This document shows positions 44,740-54,674 of a stretch of DNA of 64,000 nucleotides, in pieces (the stretch's first letter is position 1; the number at the start of each line of letters is the position of its first letter). Source of the DNA: Fibrobacter sp. UWB5. GTDB taxonomy: Bacteria; Fibrobacterota; Fibrobacteria; Fibrobacterales; Fibrobacteraceae. Under the pieces are notes generated by a model that saw only the letters and a program-made list of their open reading frames with translations, ran no database searches and was not told the origin of the DNA. Both the position numbers and the translations under genes were made by a program. The DNA is taken from assembly GCF_002210295.1 (NCBI RefSeq), contig NZ_MWQH01000006.1, forward strand, positions 1 through 64,000, given 5' to 3'.

Positions 44740-45984
44740 TTAATTGGGCGGGAAGAACAGGTAGGCGATTGCGATTGCCGCAATCACGCCGGCAGCATCT
44801 GCAATTAATGCGCAAGTGACTGCGTGGCGAGTCTTTTTAACACCGACAGAACCGAAATAGACGGCGATAATGTAGAACGTCGTGTCGGCTGCTCCCTGGA
44901 ACATGCAACTCAGGCGGCCTGCAAAGCTGTCCGGGCCGAGTGTCTTCATGGCATCGATCATCATGCCGCGGGCACCGCTACCGCTCAAAGGCTTCATGAT
45001 GGCGGTGGGGAGTGCGGGAACGATGTCGTTACCCACGCCGCAAAGGCCGAGAATCCAGGAAACACCATTCAGCAACAAATCCATCGCGCCGCTTGCACGG
45101 AATACGGCCACGCCCACAAGAATGGCGACCAGGTTCGGGATAATCATGACGGCGGTGTGGAATCCGTCCTTGGCGCCTTCGACAAAGGCTTCGTAGGCTT
45201 GCACCTTCTTGTACACGGCAAGTCCAAGGAAGGCGACAATGATTCCGAACAAGGCGATGCCGCTAATCAAGAGGCTGGTGGTGCCAATCGCTTCGGCGCT
45301 CAAGTGGCTGAAGTACACCATGATCGAAATAACGCAGGCCGAAAGTCCGGCGAGCCAGGCCACCGTGACAGGGTCCTTGAGCTTGACTTTCTGGAAAAAG
45401 CTGAGGGCGAAAATACCGGCCAAGGTGCTGAAGAAGGTAGAAAGCAAAAGCGGCAAGAACACGTCACTCGGGTTGGCTGCTCCCATCTGGGCGCGGTAAG
45501 TCATAATGCTCACCGGAATCAGCGTAAGGCCGCTGGCGTTCAGCACGAGGAACATGATCTGGGAATTGCTGGCCACAGACTTGTCTTCGTTCGGGTTGAT
45601 TTCTTGCAGCTGCTTCATGGCCTGCAAGCCCATGGGGGTGGCTGCGTTATCGAGCCCGAGCATGTTGGCGCTGATGTTCATGAGCATGGTACCGATCACC
45701 GGGTGGTTCTTCGGAATTTCGGGGAAGAGGCGGCTGAACAGCGGCGAGACAATCTTTGCGAGAATCTGGACGGCGCCGGCCTTTTCGCCAATCTTCATGA
45801 TGCCGAGCCAGAGCGAAAGAATACCGGTAAGCCCGATGGCGATTTCAAATGCCGTCTTGGACATGTCGAAGGCGCCAAGAATTGCCTTGTTGAATATTCC
45901 CGAATCGCCGAAGGCAATCCACTGGACCATGCAGGCGACAAATGCGCCAAAGAAGAAAACGAGCCAAATTATATTCAGAACCAT
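44740..45984 (-). CDS. SpmA-SpmB fusion protein (Gate-domain membrane protein), 414 aa
   Basis: Two nucleoside-recognition 'Gate' domains in one chain. The N-terminal half resembles SpmA ('GLTGILSLWLGIMKIGEKAG', 'MLMNISANMLGLDNAATPMG') and the C-terminal half resembles SpmB ('EGAKDGFHTAVMIIPNLVAILVG', 'MKPLSGSGARGMM', 'TFYIIAVYFGSVG'). The name comes from spore maturation in Firmicutes; here there is no sporulation, so a transport role is likely but unknown. The start at 45984 (MVLNIIW) is preferred because a 14-residue upstream extension lies inside the terminator hairpin of the preceding gene. Confidence 0.85.
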   Translation of the reverse strand: MVLNIIWLVFFFGAFVACMVQWIAFGDSGIFNKAILGAFDMSKTAFEIAIGLTGILSLWLGIMKIGEKAGAVQILAKIVSPLFSRLFPEIPKNHPVIGTMLMNISANMLGLDNAATPMGLQAMKQLQEINPNEDKSVASNSQIMFLVLNASGLTLIPVSIMTYRAQMGAANPSDVFLPLLLSTFFSTLAGIFALSFFQKVKLKDPVTVAWLAGLSACVISIMVYFSHLSAEAIGTTSLLISGIALFGIIVAFLGLAVYKKVQAYEAFVEGAKDGFHTAVMIIPNLVAILVGVAVFRASGAMDLLLNGVSWILGLCGVGNDIVPALPTAIMKPLSGSGARGMMIDAMKTLGPDSFAGRLSCMFQGAADTTFYIIAVYFGSVGVKKTRHAVTCALIADAAGVIAAIAIAYLFFPPN

Positions 45985-46002
45985 GTCCGAAAAAATAAAA
46001 AA

Positions 46003-46037
46003 AAGGCGAACCTTTTGATTTCTCAAAGGTTCGCCTT
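46003..46037 (-). terminator. Strong terminator of the 46061-47843 operon
   Basis: AAGGCGAACCTTT / AAAGGTTCGCCTT, 13 bp with a 9-base loop, followed on the minus strand by a long T-rich run. Confidence 0.9.
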
Positions 46038-46060
46038 GAATGTTTAAGAGGTTATTCGGA

Positions 46061-46477
46061 TTAATCCCAATCGGCGTTCATGAACGCTTCGAGGGTCTTG
46101 CAATCCACAAGTCCATTGTAGACGTAGAAGGTAACGTCGGGAATATCGAGATTACACTTCGTACCGCCAGAGGGACACTTGTCCAAGAGCATTTCTCCGT
46201 CGTCCGGGTCGCATTCGCTTTTCAGCGACATGTCAGTCGTTTCGGCGCAGTAAGCTCCAGACATGTCTCTGCATGCAATGACATTGCCCTTCGGGCCATC
46301 TTCGCCAGACGGAGTTTCAGAAGGAATAACTTCTTCGTCGTCGATGACCTGCGGAGCCGGATTTTCGTCTTCGTCAGACGGAATGTTGTGAATGCGAGAT
46401 TCGCCAGAACCCTTGCCGGAACAAGCCGCAAGAGTAATCAGGCTAGATGCCAAAATAATCTTTGCAAGGGTCTTCAT
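46061..46477 (-). CDS. Small lipoprotein, 138 aa
   Basis: Lipoprotein signal 'MKTLAKIILASSLITLAACSG' with lipobox L-A-A-C, Cys19. The mature part is acidic ('PSDEDENPAPQVIDDEEVIPSE'), with five Cys in the second half ('IACRDMSGAYCAE', 'CPSGGTKC'). No family recognised. It lies 10 bases after the barrel-protein gene on the same strand, so the pair may form an outer-membrane complex (inference). The last ~25 residues ('DVTFYVYNGLVDCKTLEAFMNADWD') are aromatic. Confidence 0.75.
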   Translation of the reverse strand: MKTLAKIILASSLITLAACSGKGSGESRIHNIPSDEDENPAPQVIDDEEVIPSETPSGEDGPKGNVIACRDMSGAYCAETTDMSLKSECDPDDGEMLLDKCPSGGTKCNLDIPDVTFYVYNGLVDCKTLEAFMNADWD

Positions 46478-46487
46478 AAAGCCTCTC

Positions 46488-47843
46488 TTAGAACATCAGG
46501 AAAATGCCGAGGTTGCCAACGAGGCCACTCCATGCGGCAGAACCAAGCTGGTCGGCAACAGAAGCTTCGATGACCAAGTGGTCATAGCTGAAGCGGAGAC
46601 CGGCGTTTGCGTTGGTAGCGTTGGTACGCATAGAAATGATGGAGGTGTCGTCAGATGCCGGACCGGCTTCAACACATTCGGTCTTGTAGTCGATGACCTT
46701 CCAAGTGAAGGCTGCGCCACCGAAGAGGATCCAGTGTTCGTTGAGGGACATTTCGGCGAGAACGTTCGGGGTAGAGAAGAGACCGAAGTCGTAGGTGTTG
46801 GTGGTCTGGTTGCCGTTTTCGATTTCATCGAAGATGAAGATCGGCAAGCGGGTATTGAGGCCGAGGAACACCTGAGCGTTTTCAGCAGTGAATACCGGCA
46901 GAGCAAAGTTGAAGCGCGGCTGGATGAAGATGAAAGCGTCGTTGTTGGTGGTTTCGGTCGTGGTGTTAGCAACCTTCACGCGGCTGTCGCTCTTCTGGCG
47001 CAAGAAGTCGAGGCCAACTGCCCAGGCGAGGTTCTTGGCGGAAGGACCGTTGGAAAGAGTCAGGCTTGCGCCGATATCCCAGAAGTCCGGATCGTTTTCG
47101 GTCTTGGCACCGTTGTCGTCGGTTTCGACGTCCACTTCCTGACGGAAGGTCAGCCAGTAGACGTTAGCAACGATGTCGAAGGCACCGAGCGGAGCACCGA
47201 ACTTCACGTTGATGTAGTCACCGGCTTCGGTCGTAGAACGATCTTCGGTTTCCTTGTTGTTCGGGCCCTTTTCTTCTTCGGACTGCCATGCCTTGTCAAT
47301 AGCTACATCGACAGCGACACCGAATGCCGGAGTTGCGATACCGGCGGTCAACAGACCCATGTTGACGTAATCACCGCGGTGGTTGACGCCGGCCGGGGTC
47401 ACGTTGGTCTTGTGAGTGGTGTTGTTGTCAAAAGCGAGGAGATAGGTCATAGAGCCAGAACCGAGAGCGAGAACGCCTTCTTCGCCAGACGGTTCGACGT
47501 AGAACAATTTACGACCGCTCATCTTGTAGACAGCTTCCATATCGCCATCGATGGTGGAGGCACCGAACTGGTTGCCGACCATGTTGTAGGCGTTGCCATG
47601 AAGAACGTTGAACGTGCCGGTTGCAGCCGGAGTCGGAACGTTTTCAGAGGCAGCAGGAGCTTCGAAGCTGGAAGAAGTGGAAGATTCGGCAACAGGTGCC
47701 GGTTCCGGTGCCGGAGCGGCAGGAGCTTCTTCCTGAGCGCTTTCGGTAGAGGAGGTGGATTCTTCGTATTCGTCATCATAATCCTGAGCGACTGCAGCAG
47801 ACACTGCGAGCGCAGAGACGACAGAAATAAGCTTAATGTTCAT
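46488..47843 (-). CDS. Outer-membrane beta-barrel protein, 451 aa
   Basis: Signal peptide 'MNIKLISVVSALAVSAAVAQ', an acidic Ser/Pro/Ala-rich linker (~21-75: 'EESTSSTESAQEEAPAAPAP'), then ~375 residues of barrel-like strands ('MGLLTAGIATPAFGVAVDVAI', 'LAWAVGLDFLRQKSDSR', 'ILFGGAAFTWKVIDYK') and C-terminal 'LGIFLMF' ending in Phe. Typical Fibrobacter porin-like protein; substrate unknown. AGGAG lies before the start. It is first in an operon with the small lipoprotein; minus-strand terminator at 46003-46037. Confidence 0.82.
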   Translation of the reverse strand: MNIKLISVVSALAVSAAVAQDYDDEYEESTSSTESAQEEAPAAPAPEPAPVAESSTSSSFEAPAASENVPTPAATGTFNVLHGNAYNMVGNQFGASTIDGDMEAVYKMSGRKLFYVEPSGEEGVLALGSGSMTYLLAFDNNTTHKTNVTPAGVNHRGDYVNMGLLTAGIATPAFGVAVDVAIDKAWQSEEEKGPNNKETEDRSTTEAGDYINVKFGAPLGAFDIVANVYWLTFRQEVDVETDDNGAKTENDPDFWDIGASLTLSNGPSAKNLAWAVGLDFLRQKSDSRVKVANTTTETTNNDAFIFIQPRFNFALPVFTAENAQVFLGLNTRLPIFIFDEIENGNQTTNTYDFGLFSTPNVLAEMSLNEHWILFGGAAFTWKVIDYKTECVEAGPASDDTSIISMRTNATNANAGLRFSYDHLVIEASVADQLGSAAWSGLVGNLGIFLMF

Positions 47844-47899
47844 TCGTATCTCCTTTCGAGAGAGGATTGGGGGGTTGATTTTAAGTGAAAGATAATAAA

Positions 47900-48169
47900 A
47901 TGGTCATGACTATGCAAGCCATGACCATATACTTTGTACTCAGCCTTCAATACGTTTGTATTGAAAAAAGTTTACTTATGAGACCGCTCGTGCTAGAGTC
48001 AAATGAAAAAATATGATAAGCACTCGCTCTCGCCACCACGACTGAATTGAATCAGTCGCTTGTGGCTCACGTAAAACTAGTTTTTCGGTTCGATCACTTC
48101 CATTCCACCCTAACGAGCAAGCGAGGTTTCTTACGAAACCTCGCACTCAGATTTTTATTCTAAAAATCT
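47900..48169. repeat. Train of five short hairpins in the 336-base gap before serS 3' end
   Basis: Unrelated inverted repeats follow one another: 47900-47928 (ATGGTCATG/CATGACCAT), 47946-47965 (TTCAATAC/GTATTGAA), 48039-48058 (CGACTGA/TCAGTCG, extended outside by GCCAC/GTGGC), 48121-48144 (GCGAGGTTTC/GAAACCTCGC) and 48149-48169 (AGATTTTTA/TAAAAATCT). Apart from these and the serS stub at 48077-48109, I see no gene in 47844-48179. The style matches the ssrA leader. Confidence 0.8.
48077..48109 (-). pseudogene. Diverged 3' stub of a second serS copy
   Basis: Read on the minus strand this encodes GGMEVIEPKN followed by a stop. The intact serS just upstream ends GGLEVIEPKA followed by a stop. 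Most of the DNA differences are at third codon positions (GGA/GGG, GAA/GAG, GTG/GTT, ATC/ATT), so the stub looks like the tail of a diverged serS rather than a fresh duplication. Homology stops at the codon before GGT. Confidence 0.65.
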
Positions 48170-48179
48170 TCACTCATGG

Positions 48180-49466
48180 TTAGGCTTTCGGTTCAATAAC
48201 CTCAAGCCCACCCATGTACGGACGCAGCACTTCGGGGATCTTGAGGGAGCCGTCTTTCTGCTGGTAGTTGTCGCAGATACCGACCATCACGCGCGGTGTG
48301 GCGAGGCCAGAACCGTTCAGCGTGTGAACGTAGACGTTCTTGCCGCCGATTTTGGTCTTGATGTTGGCGCGGCGAGCCTGGTAGTCTTCGAAGTTGGAGC
48401 AGGAGCTGACTTCGAGCCATTTCTTTTCGACCGGCGCGTAAACTTCGAGGTCGTAGCACTTGGCTGCTCCGAAACCGAGGTCACCCTTACAGAGGGCGAG
48501 ACGGTGGTAGGGGAGGCCGAGCTTTTCGAGAAGCTTTTCACCGAAGCGGGTGAGTTCTTCGTGGTCTTCGTAGCTGCGATCCGGATGGGCGAAGTAAACC
48601 ATTTCGACCTTGTTGAACTGGTGCAAGCGGAGAAGACCGCGGGTGTCCTTACCGTAGCTACCAGCTTCGCGGCGGAAGCAGGCGGAGTAGGCGCAAATGC
48701 GCTTCGGAAGTTCAGATTCCGGAATCACTTCGCCGGCATAAAGGTTGGTCAGCGGCACTTCGGCGGTCGGGATGAGGAACAGGTCGTCGTCCTTGTCGCA
48801 GCGGTACATGTCTTCTTCGAACTTCGGGAGCTGGCCCGTGCCGCGCATGGTATTGCGGGTCACCAGGTACGGCGGAGTGAATTCTTCGAAGCCGTTCTTC
48901 ATGTGTTCGTCGAGGAAGAACTGGATGAGGGCGCGTTCAAGGCGAGAGCCCCAGCCGCGGTAAACCGGGAAGCCGGAACCGGAAATCTTGGCGCCACGTT
49001 CAAAGTCAAAAATGCCGAGGCGTTCGCCCAAGGTCTTGTGGTCCACGCGGGCGAAGTCATCGTTCTTGGTGTAGTAGTCGGCGGGAATCGGGCCGTCCTT
49101 TTCAACAACGTTGTCCGAGCTGTCCTTGCCTTCCGGAGAACGCGGGGCGATGTTCGGCACGTGCATGAGCATTTCGGTCTGCTTGTAGTCGAGTTCCTTG
49201 AGCTTCTTGTCGAGTTCGTCGATCTTGTTGCCGAGTTCGCGCGTGGCGGCCTGGGCTTCGTCGGCGTTTTCGCCCTTCTTCTTGAGTTCGCCAATGCGCT
49301 TGGACTGGGCGTTGCGTTCGCTCTTGAGGCGTTCGACTTCGGTGAGGAGCGGGCGGCGTTCGTTATCGACAGCCAGCACGTCACGAAGGCTTACGGTCGT
49401 ATATTTCTTTTCGGTTTCAGCAATGTAGTATTCCGGATTTTCACGGATTTTCTTGATGTCAAGCAT
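48180..49466 (-). CDS. serS: Seryl-tRNA synthetase, 428 aa
   Basis: Charges tRNA-Ser. The N-terminal coiled-coil arm (~25-105: 'LLTEVERLKSERNAQSKRIGELKKKGE') is followed by the class II catalytic core: motif 2 'SACFRREAGSYGKDTRGLLR' (~265) and motif 3 'GSGLATPRVMVGICDNYQ' (~390). The C-terminus is 'GGLEVIEPKA'. Length and start ('MLDIKKIRENPEYY') are standard. A diverged copy of its last ten codons lies about 70 bases downstream in a hairpin-rich gap. Confidence 0.97.
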   Translation of the reverse strand: MLDIKKIRENPEYYIAETEKKYTTVSLRDVLAVDNERRPLLTEVERLKSERNAQSKRIGELKKKGENADEAQAATRELGNKIDELDKKLKELDYKQTEMLMHVPNIAPRSPEGKDSSDNVVEKDGPIPADYYTKNDDFARVDHKTLGERLGIFDFERGAKISGSGFPVYRGWGSRLERALIQFFLDEHMKNGFEEFTPPYLVTRNTMRGTGQLPKFEEDMYRCDKDDDLFLIPTAEVPLTNLYAGEVIPESELPKRICAYSACFRREAGSYGKDTRGLLRLHQFNKVEMVYFAHPDRSYEDHEELTRFGEKLLEKLGLPYHRLALCKGDLGFGAAKCYDLEVYAPVEKKWLEVSSCSNFEDYQARRANIKTKIGGKNVYVHTLNGSGLATPRVMVGICDNYQQKDGSLKIPEVLRPYMGGLEVIEPKA

Positions 49467-49677
49467 TTTATGCCTCGGATGATAAAAATTTTACGCGGAA
49501 AAGATAGTTAATTCGGGATTCTGATTTCGAAATTCGGATTTCAAAATGCAGAAAAAAGGAGTGCAAATTAATTTTCTGTGTTGTCTTTTGCAACAACACA
49601 ATTGGATTGTGGAATGTTTTAATCCTATTTTTTCGGTATATATTATCCCTAGGTATCATATACATAGGGAGTGAATA

Positions 49678-50823
49678 ATGAAATACTTGTTACCAATTTT
49701 GGCAGCAGTGTCGATGTCTTTTGCCCAATGGGGCGGCTGGGGCAACGGTGGTGGTGGAAAATCCATCAATGACTATAAAAAGGTGTCTGTTTCGGGCCGA
49801 GATGTCTACGTCTATGCTCCGTCCGGTATCGCCGACAATAGTCCGTTGCTCATGTCGTTCCACGGCATGGACCAGGACCCCAGTTATCAGCAGTCCAATA
49901 CCCACTGGGAAGCCGTTGCCGATACGGCGGGCTTTGTTGTAGCCTATCCCAAGGGCGCAACGGGTTACAGTACCTGGGATATCGGCGGTGACCAGGATAC
50001 CAAATGGATTACGCAGATTATCGACCAGTTGGCCAACGACTACAAAATCGACAAAAAGCGCGTGTACATGTCGGGCTTCTCCATGGGCGGTATGCTATCT
50101 TACCATGCCATGGGTAAGATAGCCGACAAGATTGCTGCCTTTGCTCCCTGCTCCGGCTACCTGATGATGGGTGCCGGCACGGCTCAGCGTCCAGTGCCTA
50201 TTTTCCATACTCACGGAACCAGCGACAACGTGGTGGGCTATGATGGTCTCGAAAACAACCTGAAGAATTACCGCGACCAGTTCAAGTGCCCGTCTCAGGC
50301 GGAAGTTGAGAGCAACCACCCGAATAGCGAGAACAGGGCTACGCTTTACACTTGGGGCCCCTGCGAAAATGGTATCTATGTGAAGCACCTGAAGCTCGAG
50401 GGCCGTCAGCATAGTCCCTCCAAGGCCGATGTTTCCGATATCTGGAACTTCATCAAGCAGTGGGATGTAAACGGCCTTATTAGCGAAAAGCCTGAACCGG
50501 AATCCTCTTCTAGCGAAATTGCTTCTTCGTCGTCTGAAGCTCCGAAGTCTTCTAGCAGCGAATCCCATAAGCAGTCGTCTTCTAGCGAAGGAACCGAAGC
50601 TTTGGCCTTAGATGCAAGCTTGGCGTCGATCTCTGTCTACAATTCTTCTGACAACAGCATCATGGTTTCGAATGCCCAGGGCAAGTCCATCACGGTGTTC
50701 AACAGCCTCGGCCATATCGTCCGTACAACCCGCGGTATCGGGAACGTGCAGAAGGTATATACCGGAGCCAGGGGCGTGTACATAGTGAAGGTCGGTTCCA
50801 GGACTTTCAAAACCGCGCTCTAA
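49678..50823 (+). CDS. Secreted feruloyl/acetyl esterase-like alpha/beta hydrolase with Ser-rich linker and sorting tail, 381 aa
   Basis: Signal peptide 'MKYLLPILAAVSMSFAQ', a Gly/Trp-rich segment, then a catalytic domain of the PHB-depolymerase/CE1-like esterase type: 'LLMSFHGMDQD' (oxyanion region), nucleophile Ser in 'SGFSMGGMLSY' (~134), 'THGTSDNVVGYDG' (Asp) and 'EGRQHSP' (likely His). Residues ~280-310 are a Ser/Glu linker ('SSSSEIASSSSEAPKSSSS') typical of Fibrobacter secreted enzymes. The last ~65 residues ('ITVFNSLGHIVRTTRG ... GVYIVKVGSRTFK') match a type IX-like sorting domain. Likely removes ferulate or acetyl groups from hemicellulose. Confidence 0.85.
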   Translation: MKYLLPILAAVSMSFAQWGGWGNGGGGKSINDYKKVSVSGRDVYVYAPSGIADNSPLLMSFHGMDQDPSYQQSNTHWEAVADTAGFVVAYPKGATGYSTWDIGGDQDTKWITQIIDQLANDYKIDKKRVYMSGFSMGGMLSYHAMGKIADKIAAFAPCSGYLMMGAGTAQRPVPIFHTHGTSDNVVGYDGLENNLKNYRDQFKCPSQAEVESNHPNSENRATLYTWGPCENGIYVKHLKLEGRQHSPSKADVSDIWNFIKQWDVNGLISEKPEPESSSSEIASSSSEAPKSSSSESHKQSSSSEGTEALALDASLASISVYNSSDNSIMVSNAQGKSITVFNSLGHIVRTTRGIGNVQKVYTGARGVYIVKVGSRTFKTAL

Positions 50824-50850
50824 GAATTTGTGTAATTGATGACTAAAAGG

Positions 50851-50874
50851 CACTCCCTCTGGGAGTGTTTTTTT
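50851..50874 (+). terminator. Rho-independent terminator
   Basis: CACTCCC-TCT-GGGAGTG followed by eight T, 27 bases after the esterase stop. Confidence 0.9.
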
Positions 50875-50886
50875 TAAATTTGCAGT

Positions 50887-51399
50887 ATGTTTTCAAGGAA
50901 CGTGTCTCGTATACTTTGTTTAGTCGCGGTCACCCTGTTTGTGGGGCTCCTGAGTGGTTGCTACAGCTTTACGGCATCCACGCTTCCGAGCCATATCAAG
51001 ACGGTCAAGATTCACGAAGTCGAAGACAAGACTCTTGACCCGGTGCTAGCCAACAACATTCGCGAAGGCGTAGTCGAAATGTTCCGCAAGAATGCTGGCG
51101 GCGTGCGTCTTGTAACCGGTGATGCCACGGCAGACTTCGAGATGACTCTCTTGAGCTATACGAACAAGCCTGAAAACTACAACAGCAATAGCGATGTCGA
51201 AACCTACCGCGTGACAATCCGCGTGAGTGTCAAGTTCTACGACAACGTGAAGGATAAGGTGATTTACGAATCCAAGTCGCTGAGTGCCGAAGGCACCTAC
51301 GACGTCCAGGCGAACGAGACCGAAGACCGCCATGGCCAGGCCCGTGCCATCGAAAAACTCCAAGACCTGATTATCACAAATGCATTGGCAAAGTGGTAA
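50887..51399 (+). CDS. LptE-like lipoprotein, 170 aa
   Basis: Lipobox L-L-S-G-C (Cys ~25) after a hydrophobic signal, directly followed by 'YSFTASTLPSHIKTVKIHEVEDKT', the typical LptE/LptE-like N-terminus in Bacteroidota and relatives ('G-C-Y-S-F ... P'). The remainder ('VEMFRKNAGGVRLVTGDATADFEMTLLSY', 'YRVTIRVSVKFYD') fits the LptE alpha-beta fold. LptE partners LptD in lipopolysaccharide insertion. The start codon ATG at 50887 is eleven bases after the esterase terminator, leaving little room for a leader. No other lpt gene is present in the window. Confidence 0.82.
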   Translation: MFSRNVSRILCLVAVTLFVGLLSGCYSFTASTLPSHIKTVKIHEVEDKTLDPVLANNIREGVVEMFRKNAGGVRLVTGDATADFEMTLLSYTNKPENYNSNSDVETYRVTIRVSVKFYDNVKDKVIYESKSLSAEGTYDVQANETEDRHGQARAIEKLQDLIITNALAKW

Positions 51400-51407
51400 A
51401 AAAATAC

Positions 51408-51437
51408 ACCGCCTTTGAACGAGTCGCTGGCGGTGCT
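51408..51437 (+). terminator. Hairpin after lptE (weak terminator)
   Basis: CACCGCC ... GGCGGTG with a 16-base loop and no long T-run; another GAGCCC/GGGCTC pair spans 51538-51577. The 180-base gap 51400-51580 otherwise shows only AT-rich sequence. Confidence 0.45.
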
Positions 51438-51580
51438 AGGGGTTGGTTTGGAGTATTAATAAAATAGAACTTTTTATGTTAATAGTTCTAAACTATAACG
51501 TAAAATATTTTTTCACAAAGACTTACAAACTTTCAACGAGCCCAAATGTAACTTTTTTACCCGTTTTTTAAAGGGCTCAA

Positions 51581-52071
51581 TCAGCCTTGAGTGACATCGC
51601 TCACAGTCACGGGTTCCTCGTTCAGCAGGGCTTCGGTCAAGGAGCTGCCCTTGTAGGTCAGCTTGAGCGAAAAGAAAGGCTCGCCCCTTTCAAGTAACGC
51701 CAGGAATATCAGGTCGCCGTCCCAGTGGGGGAGTTTGGCCACGTTTTCCTTGGGTACCCATTCGAGCGTGCCTTCGTCGCAGTCCTTGAGCGTGCCGGTA
51801 AATTCGGTTGCCGTGAACAGGTGCATGAACTCGGTCTGGTCCATGCCGTCGCTAATGAAGGTGACAATCCCTCTGTACTTCGGGCGAATCAGCGTGAGGC
51901 CCGTTTCTTCGAGAGCCTCGCGCTTGATACAGTCCTCGGGAGATTCCCATTCCTCGAACTTGCCGCCAATGCCGATCCACTTGTCCTTGTTGATGTCGTT
52001 TTTCTTCTTGACGCGGTGGAGCAGCAAGTACTTGCCGTCTTGTTCGATGTAGCAGAGGGTTGTGTTGAGCA

Positions 52072-52072
<1 letters not shown>
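51581..52072 (-). CDS. NUDIX hydrolase (MutT/8-oxo-dGTPase-like), 163 aa
   Basis: Nudix box G-x5-E-x7-R-E-x-x-E-E-x-G is intact in 'GGKFEEWESPEDCIKREALEETGL' (split here for length: GGKFEEWESPED, CIKREALEETGL), at ~40-63. The N-terminus 'MLNTTLCYIEQDGKYLLLHRVKKKND' is typical of the 8-oxo-dGTP diphosphatase subgroup. The start ATG shares one base with the stop of leuB (TAATG), so translation is coupled; a longer reading into leuB is rejected. It probably hydrolyses an oxidised or modified nucleotide. Confidence 0.9.
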
Positions 52073-54545
<2,473 letters not shown>

Positions 54546-54631
54546 AGCTATCCATTATAAACATATATTCCCTTTAGGGATAAATTCCCAGGGCGGCGCC
54601 GTTTATCGTGGACAATACGTCAATATGCAAA

Positions 54632-54653
54632 AAAGGAACCTTGCGGTTCCTTT
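54632..54653 (-). terminator. Rho-independent terminator
   Basis: AAAGGAACC-TTGC-GGTTCCTTT with T-run on the minus strand, downstream of the Cys-rich lipoprotein gene. Confidence 0.85.
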
Positions 54654-54674
54654 CTGCTTGTTTTGGCTTTGAAA

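Noticed and set aside
45985-46026. Upstream ATG for the SpmA-SpmB fusion
   Set aside because: It lies within the terminator hairpin of the preceding operon and adds residues unlike the family.
49646-49670. TCCCTA ... TAGGGA inverted repeat before the esterase, with a similar TCCCTTTAGGGA at 54569-54580 before the GH10 gene, as a shared operator
   Set aside because: In the esterase the right arm AGGGAG is the ribosome binding site, spacing differs between the two sites, and two short examples are not enough to claim a regulator.
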